Shown here in pieces: positions 18,036 to 26,921 of a stretch of 64,000 bases of DNA (within the stretch, counting starts at the first letter, position 1; every line of letters begins with the position of its first letter). The stretch covers positions 86,326 through 150,325 of the forward strand of contig JAFZBE010000063.1 of the NCBI GenBank assembly GCA_017561935.1. Reading direction: 5' to 3'. The notes under the pieces were generated by a model. It worked only from the letters and a program-made list of their open reading frames with translations. It did not search any database and was not told the DNA's origin. The DNA comes from Bacteroidales bacterium. GTDB taxonomy: Bacteria > Bacteroidota > Bacteroidia > Bacteroidales > UBA3663. Both the position numbers and the translations under genes were made by a program.

Positions 18036-19364
18036 TCACTCTTCACTTGGCAAATTTGACAACTTAACAAGCTCAATTTTGGTGGCACTGGTCTTCACTA
18101 CGGTCAGACTGATCTGTTCATCGTCGAGAGTGATGGTGTCACCAACTTTGGGCATGGTCTGCAGGTGGTGGAGGATGAGGCCAGCTAAGGTCTGGTATTC
18201 GTCGCTTTCGGGCAGGTTGAGTTCGAGATCCTCGTTGATGTGGCTGATCTCAAGGCGTCCGCTAAGTTCCCATTCGTGGTCGTTCACCTTGTTCTCGATG
18301 AGTTGAACCTGATCGTGTTCGTCCTCGATGTCGCCGATAATCTCCTCGAAGAGGTCTTCCGTGGTAATGACTCCTGCTGTGCCGCCAAACTCATCGACCA
18401 CAGCGGCAATGGACTTCTTGTGTTCCATCAGCATACGCAGCAGTTTAGGCGCAGCCATCGATTCGGGTACAAAAAGGATAGGGATGATCTTTTGTTGCCA
18501 CTGGTGAGGGCGACGGAACATTTCACTTGAATGGATGTAACCGATGAGGTTGTCGATATCCTCCTTATAGACGGGGATTTTCGAGTAGCCGGTTTCGACA
18601 AAGAGTTGGTTAAGCTCCTTGAAGGGCGTATCGATAGAGACGGCAGTGAGTTCGGAACGTGGAATCATGCAGTCGCGCACTTTGACTTCCGAGAAGTCGA
18701 GGACGTTCTTGAAGAGCTGAAGCTCCTGCAGATTGTCGTCATCGTCGGCCTTGCTGAGGCCGCTGTGGTTCTTTGTGTCGTCCTTTTCGTCATCATCGTC
18801 GGCGTTCTCAATACCTTTTTGCACGAAGAAGTCGAGATCAACACGGGTGAGTTCTCCTTGTTTCTCCTTGATGATGGGCATGCCGAAAAGACGCAGGATG
18901 CCATGGCTCAGCATGGTGCTAAAGAGAGAGATGGGGGAGAGGATCCAGTAGATCAGCCAAAGCGGCACCGCAAAGATGCGTAGCATCATGTTGGGGTTCA
19001 TCTTGAATAGCGTCTTGGGCAGATATTCAGCGGTGAACAGGATGATGATGGTCGAAAAAACGGTCTGTGTGAGCACTACTATGAAATCGTTCTCCGAAAT
19101 GTATTCACGTATCGGCGACTCCATAAGTTGGGCCATTAAGATACCGTAGATGATGAGGGCAATATTGTTACCCACCAGCATGGTACTGATGAAACGCTCG
19201 GAGTGATTGTAGAAGTATTGCAGGATGCGTGCAACCCAACCACCCTCCTGTTTGTCGAGTTCCAGGCGGATGCGATCGGCCGAGATGAAGGCCATCTCCA
19301 TACCGCTGAAGAACGCACTGAACAGGAGTGTCAGTAAGATGCAGATCAATAGGGAATAGCTCAT
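18036..19364 (-). CDS. CNNM/CorC-family membrane protein (GldE-like)
   Basis: 442-residue protein with a DUF21/CNNM transmembrane domain (about 1-190, FSGMEMAFISADR signature at 20-33), two CBS domains (about 220-345, VRDCMIPRSE and GGTAGVITTEDLFEEIIGDI) and a C-terminal CorC_HlyC domain (about 360-435). Such proteins are linked to Mg2+/Co2+ transport; in gliding Bacteroidota the same architecture is GldE. An acidic linker (DDDDEKDD and ADDDDN, about 190-210) is unusual. It overlaps lptC by 4 bp, so the two are translationally coupled. Confidence 0.88.
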   Translation of the reverse strand: MSYSLLICILLTLLFSAFFSGMEMAFISADRIRLELDKQEGGWVARILQYFYNHSERFISTMLVGNNIALIIYGILMAQLMESPIREYISENDFIVVLTQTVFSTIIILFTAEYLPKTLFKMNPNMMLRIFAVPLWLIYWILSPISLFSTMLSHGILRLFGMPIIKEKQGELTRVDLDFFVQKGIENADDDDEKDDTKNHSGLSKADDDDNLQELQLFKNVLDFSEVKVRDCMIPRSELTAVSIDTPFKELNQLFVETGYSKIPVYKEDIDNLIGYIHSSEMFRRPHQWQQKIIPILFVPESMAAPKLLRMLMEHKKSIAAVVDEFGGTAGVITTEDLFEEIIGDIEDEHDQVQLIENKVNDHEWELSGRLEISHINEDLELNLPESDEYQTLAGLILHHLQTMPKVGDTITLDDEQISLTVVKTSATKIELVKLSNLPSEE

Positions 19365-20119
19365 CTTTTGTTATCGAAAGGAATATTCTTTGGAGAACCT
19401 GAATGATTGCGCCGCTGTCGAGCCAAGGCGGCTTTCTCCTGCGGTGTCAGAGGTTCGGATTGAATGGTGTCGGTAGGGGCGATGGTGCCGGGCTCATCGT
19501 TTTCAGCCAGGTGCTCACCGTCGTCGAGTTCATTGTCAGCATAGACGGGCGTCGTGCCGTCTTGCTGACGCATCTCGAAGATGCCCGTGGTTTGACGAAT
19601 CTCATATTCGGTGAACGTCTCATTGCTATTGAAGCCAAAGCCCTCCAGGATGTCGCGGTTGCGCTCGATGTGGATGAAGGAATCACTATAGACGGTGTGC
19701 TTCTTCATGTCCCAATAGAGTTCTTCGGTATTGAACTTCTCGCCCTTGTTGTTCGATACACGTACATTGCCTATCAAATGCCACTGTTGCTCTTTCTCGA
19801 AATGATAGGCTGTGTCGGCCTGCAATCGGCCAGCAGGTTGCAGCTCTTCGTCGAGTTGCTGCAGCTCGATGCCTTCGGGAAAATACCAGTAGGATTTCTT
19901 CGGGTCGAGGTTATATGTGTACCAGATGGGAGTATTGGCATGATAGCGTATCACACCGGAGTCGGAAACCAGCATGGAGACATCGGTGGTCACCATGCCT
20001 GGTATGTTCGAGAAGTCCTCATCATCGACAGTTCCCTGTTCCTTGTTTCCTTCCTTTTGGCATCCGGCAGCGATGCAACAGATCATCAAGAAGAACAGGA
20101 ACGATATTAATTTATGCAT
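19361..20119 (-). CDS. lptC: LptC-like LPS export periplasmic protein
   Basis: 252-residue lipoprotein with lipobox IAAGC (Cys about 20) followed by a LptC-type beta-jellyroll: periodic strands around SGVIRYHANTPIW, FPEGIELQQLDE and TAYHFEKEQQWHLIGNVRV. LptC passes lipopolysaccharide from LptBFG to LptA. It is longer than E. coli LptC because of an acidic, low-complexity C-terminal tail of about 60 residues. The start at 20119 is set by the lipoprotein signal; the frame is open to 20239. It is the first gene of a unit with the CNNM protein and probably the chaperone. Confidence 0.85.
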   Translation of the reverse strand: MHKLISFLFFLMICCIAAGCQKEGNKEQGTVDDEDFSNIPGMVTTDVSMLVSDSGVIRYHANTPIWYTYNLDPKKSYWYFPEGIELQQLDEELQPAGRLQADTAYHFEKEQQWHLIGNVRVSNNKGEKFNTEELYWDMKKHTVYSDSFIHIERNRDILEGFGFNSNETFTEYEIRQTTGIFEMRQQDGTTPVYADNELDDGEHLAENDEPGTIAPTDTIQSEPLTPQEKAALARQRRNHSGSPKNIPFDNKR

Positions 20120-20198
20120 TTTTACACTTTGTTGTGACAAAATCCAAGAAATCCGAATATTTTCACGTATTTTTGGACATTTTTCTTCTTTTGCGGCG

Positions 20199-20206
20199 CA
20201 AATATA
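20199..20206 (-). promoter_or_regulatory. -7 box of lptC
   Basis: TATATTTG on the minus strand. No TTTG at the standard distance; TTTC lies about 24 bp away. It overlaps the promoter area of thyA. Confidence 0.45.
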
Positions 20207-20218
20207 TATATTTTTTTG

Positions 20219-20226
20219 TATCTTTG
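20219..20226 (+). promoter_or_regulatory. -7 box of thyA
   Basis: TATCTTTG, 70 bp before the thyA ATG. The nearest TTTG (20190-20193) is 25 bp away, longer than usual. Confidence 0.55.
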
Positions 20227-20296
20227 CGCACGAAATCATAAAAAAATGATTTTTGAATAGCCAATAACTGCAAAATTGGCTGCATTTGTATTACAC

Positions 20297-21094
20297 ATGA
20301 AACAGTATTTAGACCTTATACAACGTGTTTTGGAAGAGGGTGTCCACAAGGAAGACCGCACAGGAACTGGCACCATTAGTGTCTTTGGCCATCAGATGCG
20401 TTTCGACCTCAGCGAGGGCTTTCCGCTCGTTACCACCAAGAAGATGTTTACGCGAGGCATCATCGAGGAACTGCTGTGGTTCATCAGCGGTTCTACCAAT
20501 AAAAAGGTGCTGCAGGAGAAGAACGTACACATCTGGGATTCGTGGGGTGATGACGAGACGGGTGAGTTGGGACCAGTCTATGGCAAACAGTGGCGTGACT
20601 GGGAAGGCAACGATGGCAAGCATTACGACCAGCTGATGATGGCCGTCGATGACATCAAGCGCAATCCCGACTCTCGTCGCATCATCGTCAACTCATGGCA
20701 TGTCGAGGAGATTGATCGTATGGGGTTGCCTCCGTGTCACTGTTTCTTCCAGTTTTATGTGGCGGGTGGTAAGTTGTCGCTTCAGCTCTATCAGCGATCG
20801 GCCGACATCTTCTTGGGTGTGCCTTTCAATATTGCTAGTTATGCTCTGCTGCTTCTGATGACTGCCCAGGTCACAGGATTGCAGCCAGGCAGTTTCGTCC
20901 ACACCTTTGGTGATGCCCATATCTATACGAATCATCTTGATCAAGTGCGCCTGCAGCTTACACGTACATCTTACCCGTTACCCAAGATGCAGCTCAATCC
21001 CGACATAAAGGATCTGCGTGATTTCCGTATTTCGGATTTCACTTTGACCGACTACCAGTGTCATCCAGCAATTAAGGGAGCCGTTTCCGTATGA
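20297..21094 (+). CDS. thyA: Thymidylate synthase
   Basis: 265-residue folate-dependent enzyme converting dUMP to dTMP. The catalytic Cys is C147 in PPCHCFFQ, and the dUMP-binding Arg motif [10 protein letters not shown] and the [16 protein letters not shown] segment are intact. Length equals that of E. coli ThyA (264). The start at 20297 (MKQYLDL) is the family start; upstream in-frame codons are leader. The last codons overlap the next gene (ATGA). Confidence 0.98.
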   Translation: MKQYLDLIQRVLEEGVHKEDRTGTGTISVFGHQMRFDLSEGFPLVTTKKMFTRGIIEELLWFISGSTNKKVLQEKNVHIWDSWGDDETGELGPVYGKQWRDWEGNDGKHYDQLMMAVDDIKRNPDSRRIIVNSWHVEEIDRMGLPPCHCFFQFYVAGGKLSLQLYQRSADIFLGVPFNIASYALLLLMTAQVTGLQPGSFVHTFGDAHIYTNHLDQVRLQLTRTSYPLPKMQLNPDIKDLRDFRISDFTLTDYQCHPAIKGAVSV

Positions 21095-22512
21095 CAAAAG
21101 AAAGAACAATGTATCAGTTGCCGGCTTTCTTGAAGCTGGGCATGTATGTCAGTGAGGTCATCATCATCAATCTGATATTCTACTATTTCTACAAGGGCAT
21201 CCTTTGTCCGGGCAGCGAGCATCCGTTCGATATCTCCTACCAGTTCGGATTTATGGCGATGTCGCTTACAATCTCGTATGTGTTGGGCGTTTGGGTTCGA
21301 CCGATCTCGTTCTTCTACCGTTCTGATCGTCGAGGCTCCATTCTGGGCAATGTTTTTGTGACTTTAGTCACGATGACGATGGCCTTTTGGATTTTAGCCT
21401 TGGTATTCAAGTTTAATATCAAGTTCCAGTCCATACGCATCATCTATGTCTTGGTTAGCATTTATGTGTGTTTGGCCTTATGGCGATTCCTGTGTCGTTG
21501 GATAATCCGATGGTTCCGCACAACAGGTCGAAACTTGCATCATGTGATATTTGTCGGCAATAATGACCCCATCCGCGAACTTGGAGAAGAGATGCGTCAT
21601 CCGTTCTATGGTTATCGCGTGGAGGGATATTTTGCCGATGAGCCTATGGAGAACCCGCCTGTGGGCTTGAATTATCTGGGCAAAGTGACCGATTCAATCG
21701 AGTATGTGAAGAAACACACCTACCTGCAGCATCTCTATTGTTCTCTTCCAGCTGTGCGTGCCAACGAGATTCTGGAGATTATCGATACCTGTGAACGGAG
21801 TTGTGTGCGGTTTTACGCCATTCCCCAGCTTCGCTCTTATCTGAAGCGTAAGATGCAGCTCGAGGTTCTGGGTTCTATTCCCGTGCTCAGCATTCGCGAT
21901 AATCCTCTTGACTCGCTGACTAACCGCATCATCAAGCGTGTGTTCGATTTCGTGGTGTCGGCAATATTCATGATACCCTTCTGGTTCCTCATTTTCCCCA
22001 TCGTTGCCATCTTGACCCATTTCCTTCAGCCTGGCCCAGTGTTCTTCAAACAGAAACGCAATGGATTGAACGGCAAGGAATTTGTTTGTTATAAGTTCCG
22101 TTCGATGAAGGTCAATGATGATGCCGACCGCCTGCAGGCTACTGAGAACGATCCACGCAAGACGAAGTTTGGCGATTTCCTCCGTCGATCGTCCATCGAC
22201 GAACTACCTCAGTTCATCAACGTGCTGAAAGGCGATATGTCGATCGTAGGGCCTCGTCCCCACATGGTGATGCATACCGAGCAATATTCCAAACTCATCG
22301 ACAAGTATATGGTGCGTCACTGGGTGCTTCCAGGCATTACAGGATGGGCGCAGGTCAATGGCGCCCGAGGTGAGACCAAAGAGCTTTGGCAGATGGAAGA
22401 TCGCGTCAAGAAGGACGTGTGGTATGTCGAGAACTGGTCATTCTCGCTCGACATAAAGATTATCTTCAAGACCATCTGGAATGTCGTCAGAAAAGACAAG
22501 CAAGCGTTTTAG
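21091..22512 (+). CDS. Polyprenyl-phosphate sugar-1-phosphate transferase
   Basis: 473-residue WbaP/WcaJ-type initiator of exopolysaccharide, capsule or O-antigen synthesis that moves a sugar phosphate onto undecaprenyl phosphate. Four N-terminal membrane helices (about 10-125), a Rossmann-like CoA_binding_3 region (about 145-260), a membrane anchor (about 285-310) and the catalytic bacterial-sugar-transferase domain with [15 protein letters not shown] and VGPRP are present. It overlaps thyA by 4 bp; an alternative ATG at 21109 would avoid the overlap. No other glycosyltransferase genes are near. Confidence 0.92.
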   Translation: MTKERTMYQLPAFLKLGMYVSEVIIINLIFYYFYKGILCPGSEHPFDISYQFGFMAMSLTISYVLGVWVRPISFFYRSDRRGSILGNVFVTLVTMTMAFWILALVFKFNIKFQSIRIIYVLVSIYVCLALWRFLCRWIIRWFRTTGRNLHHVIFVGNNDPIRELGEEMRHPFYGYRVEGYFADEPMENPPVGLNYLGKVTDSIEYVKKHTYLQHLYCSLPAVRANEILEIIDTCERSCVRFYAIPQLRSYLKRKMQLEVLGSIPVLSIRDNPLDSLTNRIIKRVFDFVVSAIFMIPFWFLIFPIVAILTHFLQPGPVFFKQKRNGLNGKEFVCYKFRSMKVNDDADRLQATENDPRKTKFGDFLRRSSIDELPQFINVLKGDMSIVGPRPHMVMHTEQYSKLIDKYMVRHWVLPGITGWAQVNGARGETKELWQMEDRVKKDVWYVENWSFSLDIKIIFKTIWNVVRKDKQAF

Positions 22513-23216
22513 GCAGTTGGTCCCAATAAGTGCACGACGCCATCGTCGGTCACTCTGAAATGAAAATCTATGCCAGCGAACGAGATGCCATAGATGCGTT
22601 TCTCGTCATGCTGATAATGCGGGCGAGGGTCTTGGCTGAGCACTTTACAAAGCGCTGTCCACTGATTATTATTTAAATTATATAATGTATAGAGCTCCTC
22701 GGGTATCACTACTTCGAGGGGCTTTTGTTCTTTTGTCTGCTCGGTAAATCCACCACGGGCATCGGGATGACTGTCGGCGAAGGGGAGGTAGGGCTTGATG
22801 TCGAGGATGGGTGTGCCGTTCATCAGGTCGGCGCCTTTCACATGGATGATGGGACCATCAGGTGAGTCGAAATCTATACCTGCTATCTCGACACACGACA
22901 GGCCGAAGGGGTTGGGCCTGTAGGGCGAGCGCGTAGCAAAAACACCCATGCGCTTATTGCCTCCCAGTCGGGGTGGTCTGACGGTCGGTGACCATGAAGT
23001 TGCTTCTTTCGACGTTTGCTCAGCCAAGACCTCCGAGAAGACCCAAATCAGCCAAAGATGCGAATAGCCATCGAGTCCTCTCAGGGCTTCGTTCACACGG
23101 TAGTCGGACTCGAAGATGATGCGCCCATCGAGTTCGGGGATGAGTCCGGATTGTCGGGGAATACCGAATTTGCTGTCGAAGTCGGTTTCAATATGTGCTA
23201 TGATTTTACATTCCAT
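22509..23216 (-). CDS. trmO: tRNA m6t6A37 methyltransferase TrmO
   Basis: 235-residue UPF0066/TrmO protein, which N6-methylates t6A37 in tRNA-Thr. Conserved features are the N-terminal PRQSGL segment, GYSHLWLIWVF, RPNPFGLSCVEI and DIKPYLPFAD. The C-terminal domain (about 150-235) is the usual extension. The start at 23216 follows the core family beginning (MECKIIAHIE). Its stop codon overlaps the end of the convergent sugar transferase by 4 bp, leaving no room for a terminator. Confidence 0.92.
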   Translation of the reverse strand: MECKIIAHIETDFDSKFGIPRQSGLIPELDGRIIFESDYRVNEALRGLDGYSHLWLIWVFSEVLAEQTSKEATSWSPTVRPPRLGGNKRMGVFATRSPYRPNPFGLSCVEIAGIDFDSPDGPIIHVKGADLMNGTPILDIKPYLPFADSHPDARGGFTEQTKEQKPLEVVIPEELYTLYNLNNNQWTALCKVLSQDPRPHYQHDEKRIYGISFAGIDFHFRVTDDGVVHLLGPTA

Positions 23217-23242
23217 TATCGGCAGTTTTTTGTTTTCGTGCG

Positions 23243-23250
23243 CAAATATA
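23243..23250 (-). promoter_or_regulatory. -7 box of trmO
   Basis: TATATTTG on the minus strand, 27 bp before the ATG. No clear -33 box. Confidence 0.45.
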
Positions 23251-23329
23251 CTCAATTATTCTGACATTTTTGTAAAAATTGCGCCCAAAACATAGAAAAT
23301 TTGCAAAAAAATCAAAAAAAACAGTCATT

Positions 23330-23363
23330 TTTGCACGATGTATTGAAAATAGTCATATCTTTG
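23330..23363 (+). promoter_or_regulatory. Promoter of the trp operon
   Basis: TTTG (23330-23333), a 22 bp spacer and TATCTTTG (23356-23363). The leader-peptide ATG is 27 bp downstream. Confidence 0.75.
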
Positions 23364-23389
23364 CAGCGTTAAATTTACGAATTTTGCAA

Positions 23390-23437
23390 ATGACAATGAA
23401 TCGTGCATATTGGTGGTGGCTCGAACTCATGACATGA
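23390..23437 (+). CDS. trpL: Trp leader peptide (MTMNRAYWWWLELMT)
   Basis: A 15-residue reading frame in the trp operon leader has three consecutive Trp codons (TGG x3 at 23411-23419) and a second possible ATG at 23396. Three adjacent codons for a rare amino acid directly upstream of its own biosynthetic operon are the hallmark of ribosome-mediated attenuation. Its UGA stop (23435-23437) overlaps the first strand of the putative antiterminator. Confidence 0.88.
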   Translation: MTMNRAYWWWLELMT

Positions 23438-23520
23438 CGTTGTGGGTCGCACCCTTATGCACCTATAAAGCATACGAAGGGCTTGCAGGACACAACGTCT
23501 TGCGAGTCCTTTCGTTTTAT
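23436..23520 (+). promoter_or_regulatory. Trp attenuator: antiterminator and terminator hairpins
   Basis: Terminator: 23475-23491 pairs with 23497-23514 (17 pairs, three of them G-U, one bulged base, 5-base loop) and is followed by TTTTAT. Antiterminator: GACGTTGTG (23436-23444) is perfectly complementary to CACAACGTC (23491-23499), which covers the terminator loop and top of the 3' arm, so the two are exclusive. A third pairing, GTGCATA (23403-23409) with TATGCAC (23456-23462), starts just before the Trp codons and would be blocked by a ribosome stalled on them. Confidence 0.82.
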
Positions 23521-23558
23521 CGTATCTTCTTGGCATATTCAAAAATATTATCAGGTAT

Positions 23559-24767
23559 ATGAAATCTTTTCAGGTTGACTCGAACGGCTACTATGGCCAG
23601 TTTGGCGGAGCATACGTTCCGGAGATTCTCTACAAGACGGTAGAGGATTTGAAGAAGGCATATCTCCCCATCATTGAGAGTAAGGAGTTCCAGGATGAGT
23701 ATCGGCTATTGCTAAAGGACTACGTAGGTCGTCCTTCGCCGCTCTATTTCGCCAAACGCTTGAGCGAGAAGTATGGCTGTCAGCTCTATTTGAAGCGCGA
23801 GGATCTCAATCATACGGGGGCCCACAAGATCAACAATGCCATCGGACAGATTCTTATTGCCCGACGTATGGGCAAGACACGTATCGTGGCCGAGACGGGT
23901 GCTGGACAGCATGGTGTAGCTACAGCCACCGTGTGTGCGTTGATGAATATGCCATGTCGCGTCTATATGGGTGCCCTCGATGTGCAGCGTCAGCATGTAA
24001 ACGTGGAGCGAATGAAGATGCTTGGTGCTGAAGTTTATCCCGTCGAAAGTGGCAATAAGACACTCAAGGATGCGACCAACGAGGCTATCCGTGACTGGTG
24101 CTGTCATCCTTCCGACACCTTCTACATTATCGGCTCCACGGTTGGCCCACATCCTTATCCCGACATGGTGGCTCGCTTGCAGTCCATCATCTCCGAGGAA
24201 CTCAAGTGGCAGCTTCGTGAAAAGGTGGGACGTGACTATCCTGACTATTTGATGGCTTGTGTGGGTGGCGGCTCGAATGCTGCAGGAACCATCTACCATT
24301 ACATCGACGATGAGCGTGTGCGTCTGGTACTGGCTGAGGCCGGTGGTCATGGCATCGATTCTGGCGAGACGGCAGCCTCCATGCAGATCGGAACGTTGGG
24401 CATCCTCCATGGTTCACGCATTAAACTGATGCAAACCGACGATGGCCAGATTGTTGAGCCTTACAGCATCTCGGCTGGGCTGGACTACCCCGGTACAGGT
24501 CCCATTCATTGCAATCTCTATGAGCAGAAACGTGCCACAGTATTGCCTGCCAATGATGACGAGGCACTGCATGCCGCCTTCGAACTGACGCGAATGGAGG
24601 GTATTATCCCTGCGCTGGAGAGCGCACACGCTTTGGCTTTGCTCCCTAAACTCAAGCATCTGTTCTGCCCTGATGATGTCGTGGTGCTCACCGTCTCTGG
24701 TCGTGGCGACAAAGACCTCGATACCTATCTTAAGCATAAGGACGACGAGGGTGTGAACCCCTCTTAA
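23559..24767 (+). CDS. trpB: Tryptophan synthase beta chain
   Basis: 402-residue PLP enzyme joining indole and serine to give tryptophan. The PLP Lys is K90 in THTGAHKINNA-type context (NHTGAHKINN), and the phosphate loop CVGGGSNAAG is present. It is the first structural gene of the operon, 39 bp after the attenuator T-run, an order (B first, A last) common in Bacteroidota. It works as an alpha2beta2 complex with TrpA, encoded at the other end of the operon. Confidence 0.98.
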   Translation: MKSFQVDSNGYYGQFGGAYVPEILYKTVEDLKKAYLPIIESKEFQDEYRLLLKDYVGRPSPLYFAKRLSEKYGCQLYLKREDLNHTGAHKINNAIGQILIARRMGKTRIVAETGAGQHGVATATVCALMNMPCRVYMGALDVQRQHVNVERMKMLGAEVYPVESGNKTLKDATNEAIRDWCCHPSDTFYIIGSTVGPHPYPDMVARLQSIISEELKWQLREKVGRDYPDYLMACVGGGSNAAGTIYHYIDDERVRLVLAEAGGHGIDSGETAASMQIGTLGILHGSRIKLMQTDDGQIVEPYSISAGLDYPGTGPIHCNLYEQKRATVLPANDDEALHAAFELTRMEGIIPALESAHALALLPKLKHLFCPDDVVVLTVSGRGDKDLDTYLKHKDDEGVNPS

Positions 24768-24798
24768 CCTCTCTTAACCCTTCTTAACCCCCTCATAA
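24759..24798 (+). repeat. Decamer repeats (CTCTTAACC) between trpB and trpE
   Basis: CTTAAC recurs every 10 bp (24763, 24773, 24783), with a degenerate fourth copy at 24794. The first copy contains the trpB stop codon. Function unknown. Confidence 0.65.
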
Positions 24799-24803
24799 CG
24801 ATT

Positions 24804-26216
24804 ATGTATTGCTATAAGATAAACAGCAAATCGATGCTGGGCGATCTGGTGACCCCAGTGAGTGCATATCTGCGACTTCGTGACCTTTCGACACAGTCCA
24901 TCCTGATGGAGTCCAGCGATTATCATTCTGGCAAGAATGCTCGTTCGTATATTGCGCTTCAACCCATTGCACACGTTGCTATTGGACATGGTGTGGGCAG
25001 TTGTCTCTTCCCCGATGGTAAGACCTTCGAGCATCTCATCGACCGTACATACCGCAGTGATGCCATCATTGGTGAGTTCATGCGTTCGTTTGCAATCGAA
25101 GGCGACGAGCATCAGTTACGTTGCTGTCAGTTGTGGGGATTCACTTCGTTCAATGCAGTGCGTTACTTTGAGGACATTGCCGTCAAGGATGAAAGACAGA
25201 CGCAGAACGACGCTCCCGACATGCTCTATATATTGTTTAAATATGTGTTGGAGTTTGATCATTTCAACAATCGACTGACCATCTGTGAACTCCTCCAACC
25301 CGATGAGCCGTCGGGCATCGATGAGATTGAGCGGATGATGAATCGACCTTCCGTAAGCCGTTTCTCTTTTCGACCGGTGGGCGAAGTGAGCAGCACGTTG
25401 ACCGACGAGCAACACAAGGCGAATATTCGCCGAGGCATCGCACATTGCAAACGTGGAGATGTCTTCCAGATTGTGTTGTCGCGTCGTTTTGTCCAGCTCT
25501 ATGAGGGAGATGACTTCAACCTATACCGCGCCCTGCGTTCCATCAATCCTTCACCCTACCTCTTCTATATGGATTTCGGAGGCTTCCGTATCTTCGGCTC
25601 TTCGCCCGAGACGCATTGCCGCATCGAACGTAGCGGCGATCGTTTCATGGCCTACATCGATCCTATCGCTGGCACCACCCGTCGAACGGGCAACGATGCG
25701 CAGGACATCAAGAACGCCAATTATCTGCGCAACGATCCGAAGGAAAATGCCGAGCATGTGATGCTGGTCGATTTGGCGCGCAATGACCTGTCGCGCAATT
25801 GTCATCATGTTAAGGTCGATTTCTACAAGGAGTTGCAGTACTATAGCCATGTCATTCACCTTGTGAGCCGCGTATCCGGCATCCTCAATCGAGATGCCGA
25901 CCCTATCAAAGCTTTTATCGACACCTTCCCTGCAGGCACATTATCCGGTGCTCCCAAGGTGAGGGCAATGCAGTTGATCTCGGAATACGAGCCCCATAAT
26001 CGAGGAGCTTATGGAGGTTGCGTGGGCAGTCTCTCATTCGATGGTTCGCTCAATCAGGCCATCACCATCCGCACTTTCGTCAGTCGTAATGGCGAGCTAT
26101 GGTTTCAGGCGGGCGGCGGCATCGTTGCCAAGAGTAATGAGGACTACGAACTCCAGGAGGTCAACAACAAACTCGGAGCTTTGCGAAATGCAATAAGTAT
26201 GGCGGCGGGGATGTGA
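24804..26216 (+). CDS. trpE: Anthranilate synthase component I
   Basis: 470-residue chorismate-using subunit that makes anthranilate with ammonia from TrpG. The N-terminal LMESSD segment (about residues 33-38) corresponds to the LLES motif that binds feedback-inhibiting tryptophan. The C-terminal chorismate-binding domain shows GSSPETH, PIAGTTRRTG, HVMLVDLARNDLSR and GGCVGSLSFDG. It is therefore likely subject to tryptophan feedback in addition to attenuation of the operon. Confidence 0.97.
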   Translation: MYCYKINSKSMLGDLVTPVSAYLRLRDLSTQSILMESSDYHSGKNARSYIALQPIAHVAIGHGVGSCLFPDGKTFEHLIDRTYRSDAIIGEFMRSFAIEGDEHQLRCCQLWGFTSFNAVRYFEDIAVKDERQTQNDAPDMLYILFKYVLEFDHFNNRLTICELLQPDEPSGIDEIERMMNRPSVSRFSFRPVGEVSSTLTDEQHKANIRRGIAHCKRGDVFQIVLSRRFVQLYEGDDFNLYRALRSINPSPYLFYMDFGGFRIFGSSPETHCRIERSGDRFMAYIDPIAGTTRRTGNDAQDIKNANYLRNDPKENAEHVMLVDLARNDLSRNCHHVKVDFYKELQYYSHVIHLVSRVSGILNRDADPIKAFIDTFPAGTLSGAPKVRAMQLISEYEPHNRGAYGGCVGSLSFDGSLNQAITIRTFVSRNGELWFQAGGGIVAKSNEDYELQEVNNKLGALRNAISMAAGM

Positions 26217-26265
26217 AAGAAGAAAACTGTGATAGCCCAAATAGATAAAACAAAAAACAACGATT

Positions 26266-26856
26266 ATGAAAATAGCAATGATCGATAATTACGATTCCTT
26301 TACTTATAATCTTGTGCATCTTGTAAAGGAATTGGGTGCCGAAATCAACGTCTTTCGCAATGATCAGTTCGAACTCTCCGATCTCGAAACCTATGATAAG
26401 ATCATGCTCTCACCAGGCCCAGGTATTCCGAGTGAGGCAGGTCTGCTGCTCGATGTGATACGCATCTATGCTGGGGAGAAGCCCATTCTGGGCATCTGCT
26501 TGGGCGAACAAGCTATTGGCGAAGCCTTTGGCGCTCGTCTTGTCAATCTGGCCGATGTTTTCCATGGTGTGCAGACTCCCGCACACATCGTCGATTTTGT
26601 CGAATATGGCGAACACAAGGTTGATTACCTTTTCCGAGGTCTCCATCGCGATATTCTTGTGGGTCGCTATCACTCTTGGGTGGTCGATGCCGAGTCACTG
26701 CCCGACTGTCTTGAAGTCACCTGCACCTCCAATGAAGGACAGGTGATGGCTTTGCGTCACCGTGAATACGACGTCCGTGGCATTCAGTTCCATCCAGAGT
26801 CCGTCCTCACCCCAGATGGCAAGAAGATAATCAATAACTGGCTCTTGCACCTTTAG
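26266..26856 (+). CDS. trpG: Anthranilate synthase component II (glutamine amidotransferase)
   Basis: 196-residue class I glutaminase that feeds ammonia to TrpE. The catalytic triad is visible: C78 in GICLGEQAIG, and His and Glu in FHPESVLTPDG near the C-terminus. The GICLGEQ form has E before Q where GHQ is usual, a minor variation. It is a free-standing subunit, not fused to TrpD. Confidence 0.96.
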   Translation: MKIAMIDNYDSFTYNLVHLVKELGAEINVFRNDQFELSDLETYDKIMLSPGPGIPSEAGLLLDVIRIYAGEKPILGICLGEQAIGEAFGARLVNLADVFHGVQTPAHIVDFVEYGEHKVDYLFRGLHRDILVGRYHSWVVDAESLPDCLEVTCTSNEGQVMALRHREYDVRGIQFHPESVLTPDGKKIINNWLLHL

Positions 26857-26921
26857 ACTTCTTGGGGCATTCAGATCACTCAAAAATAACTCCGAAACAA
26901 AATAACTAATAAATCAATAAT

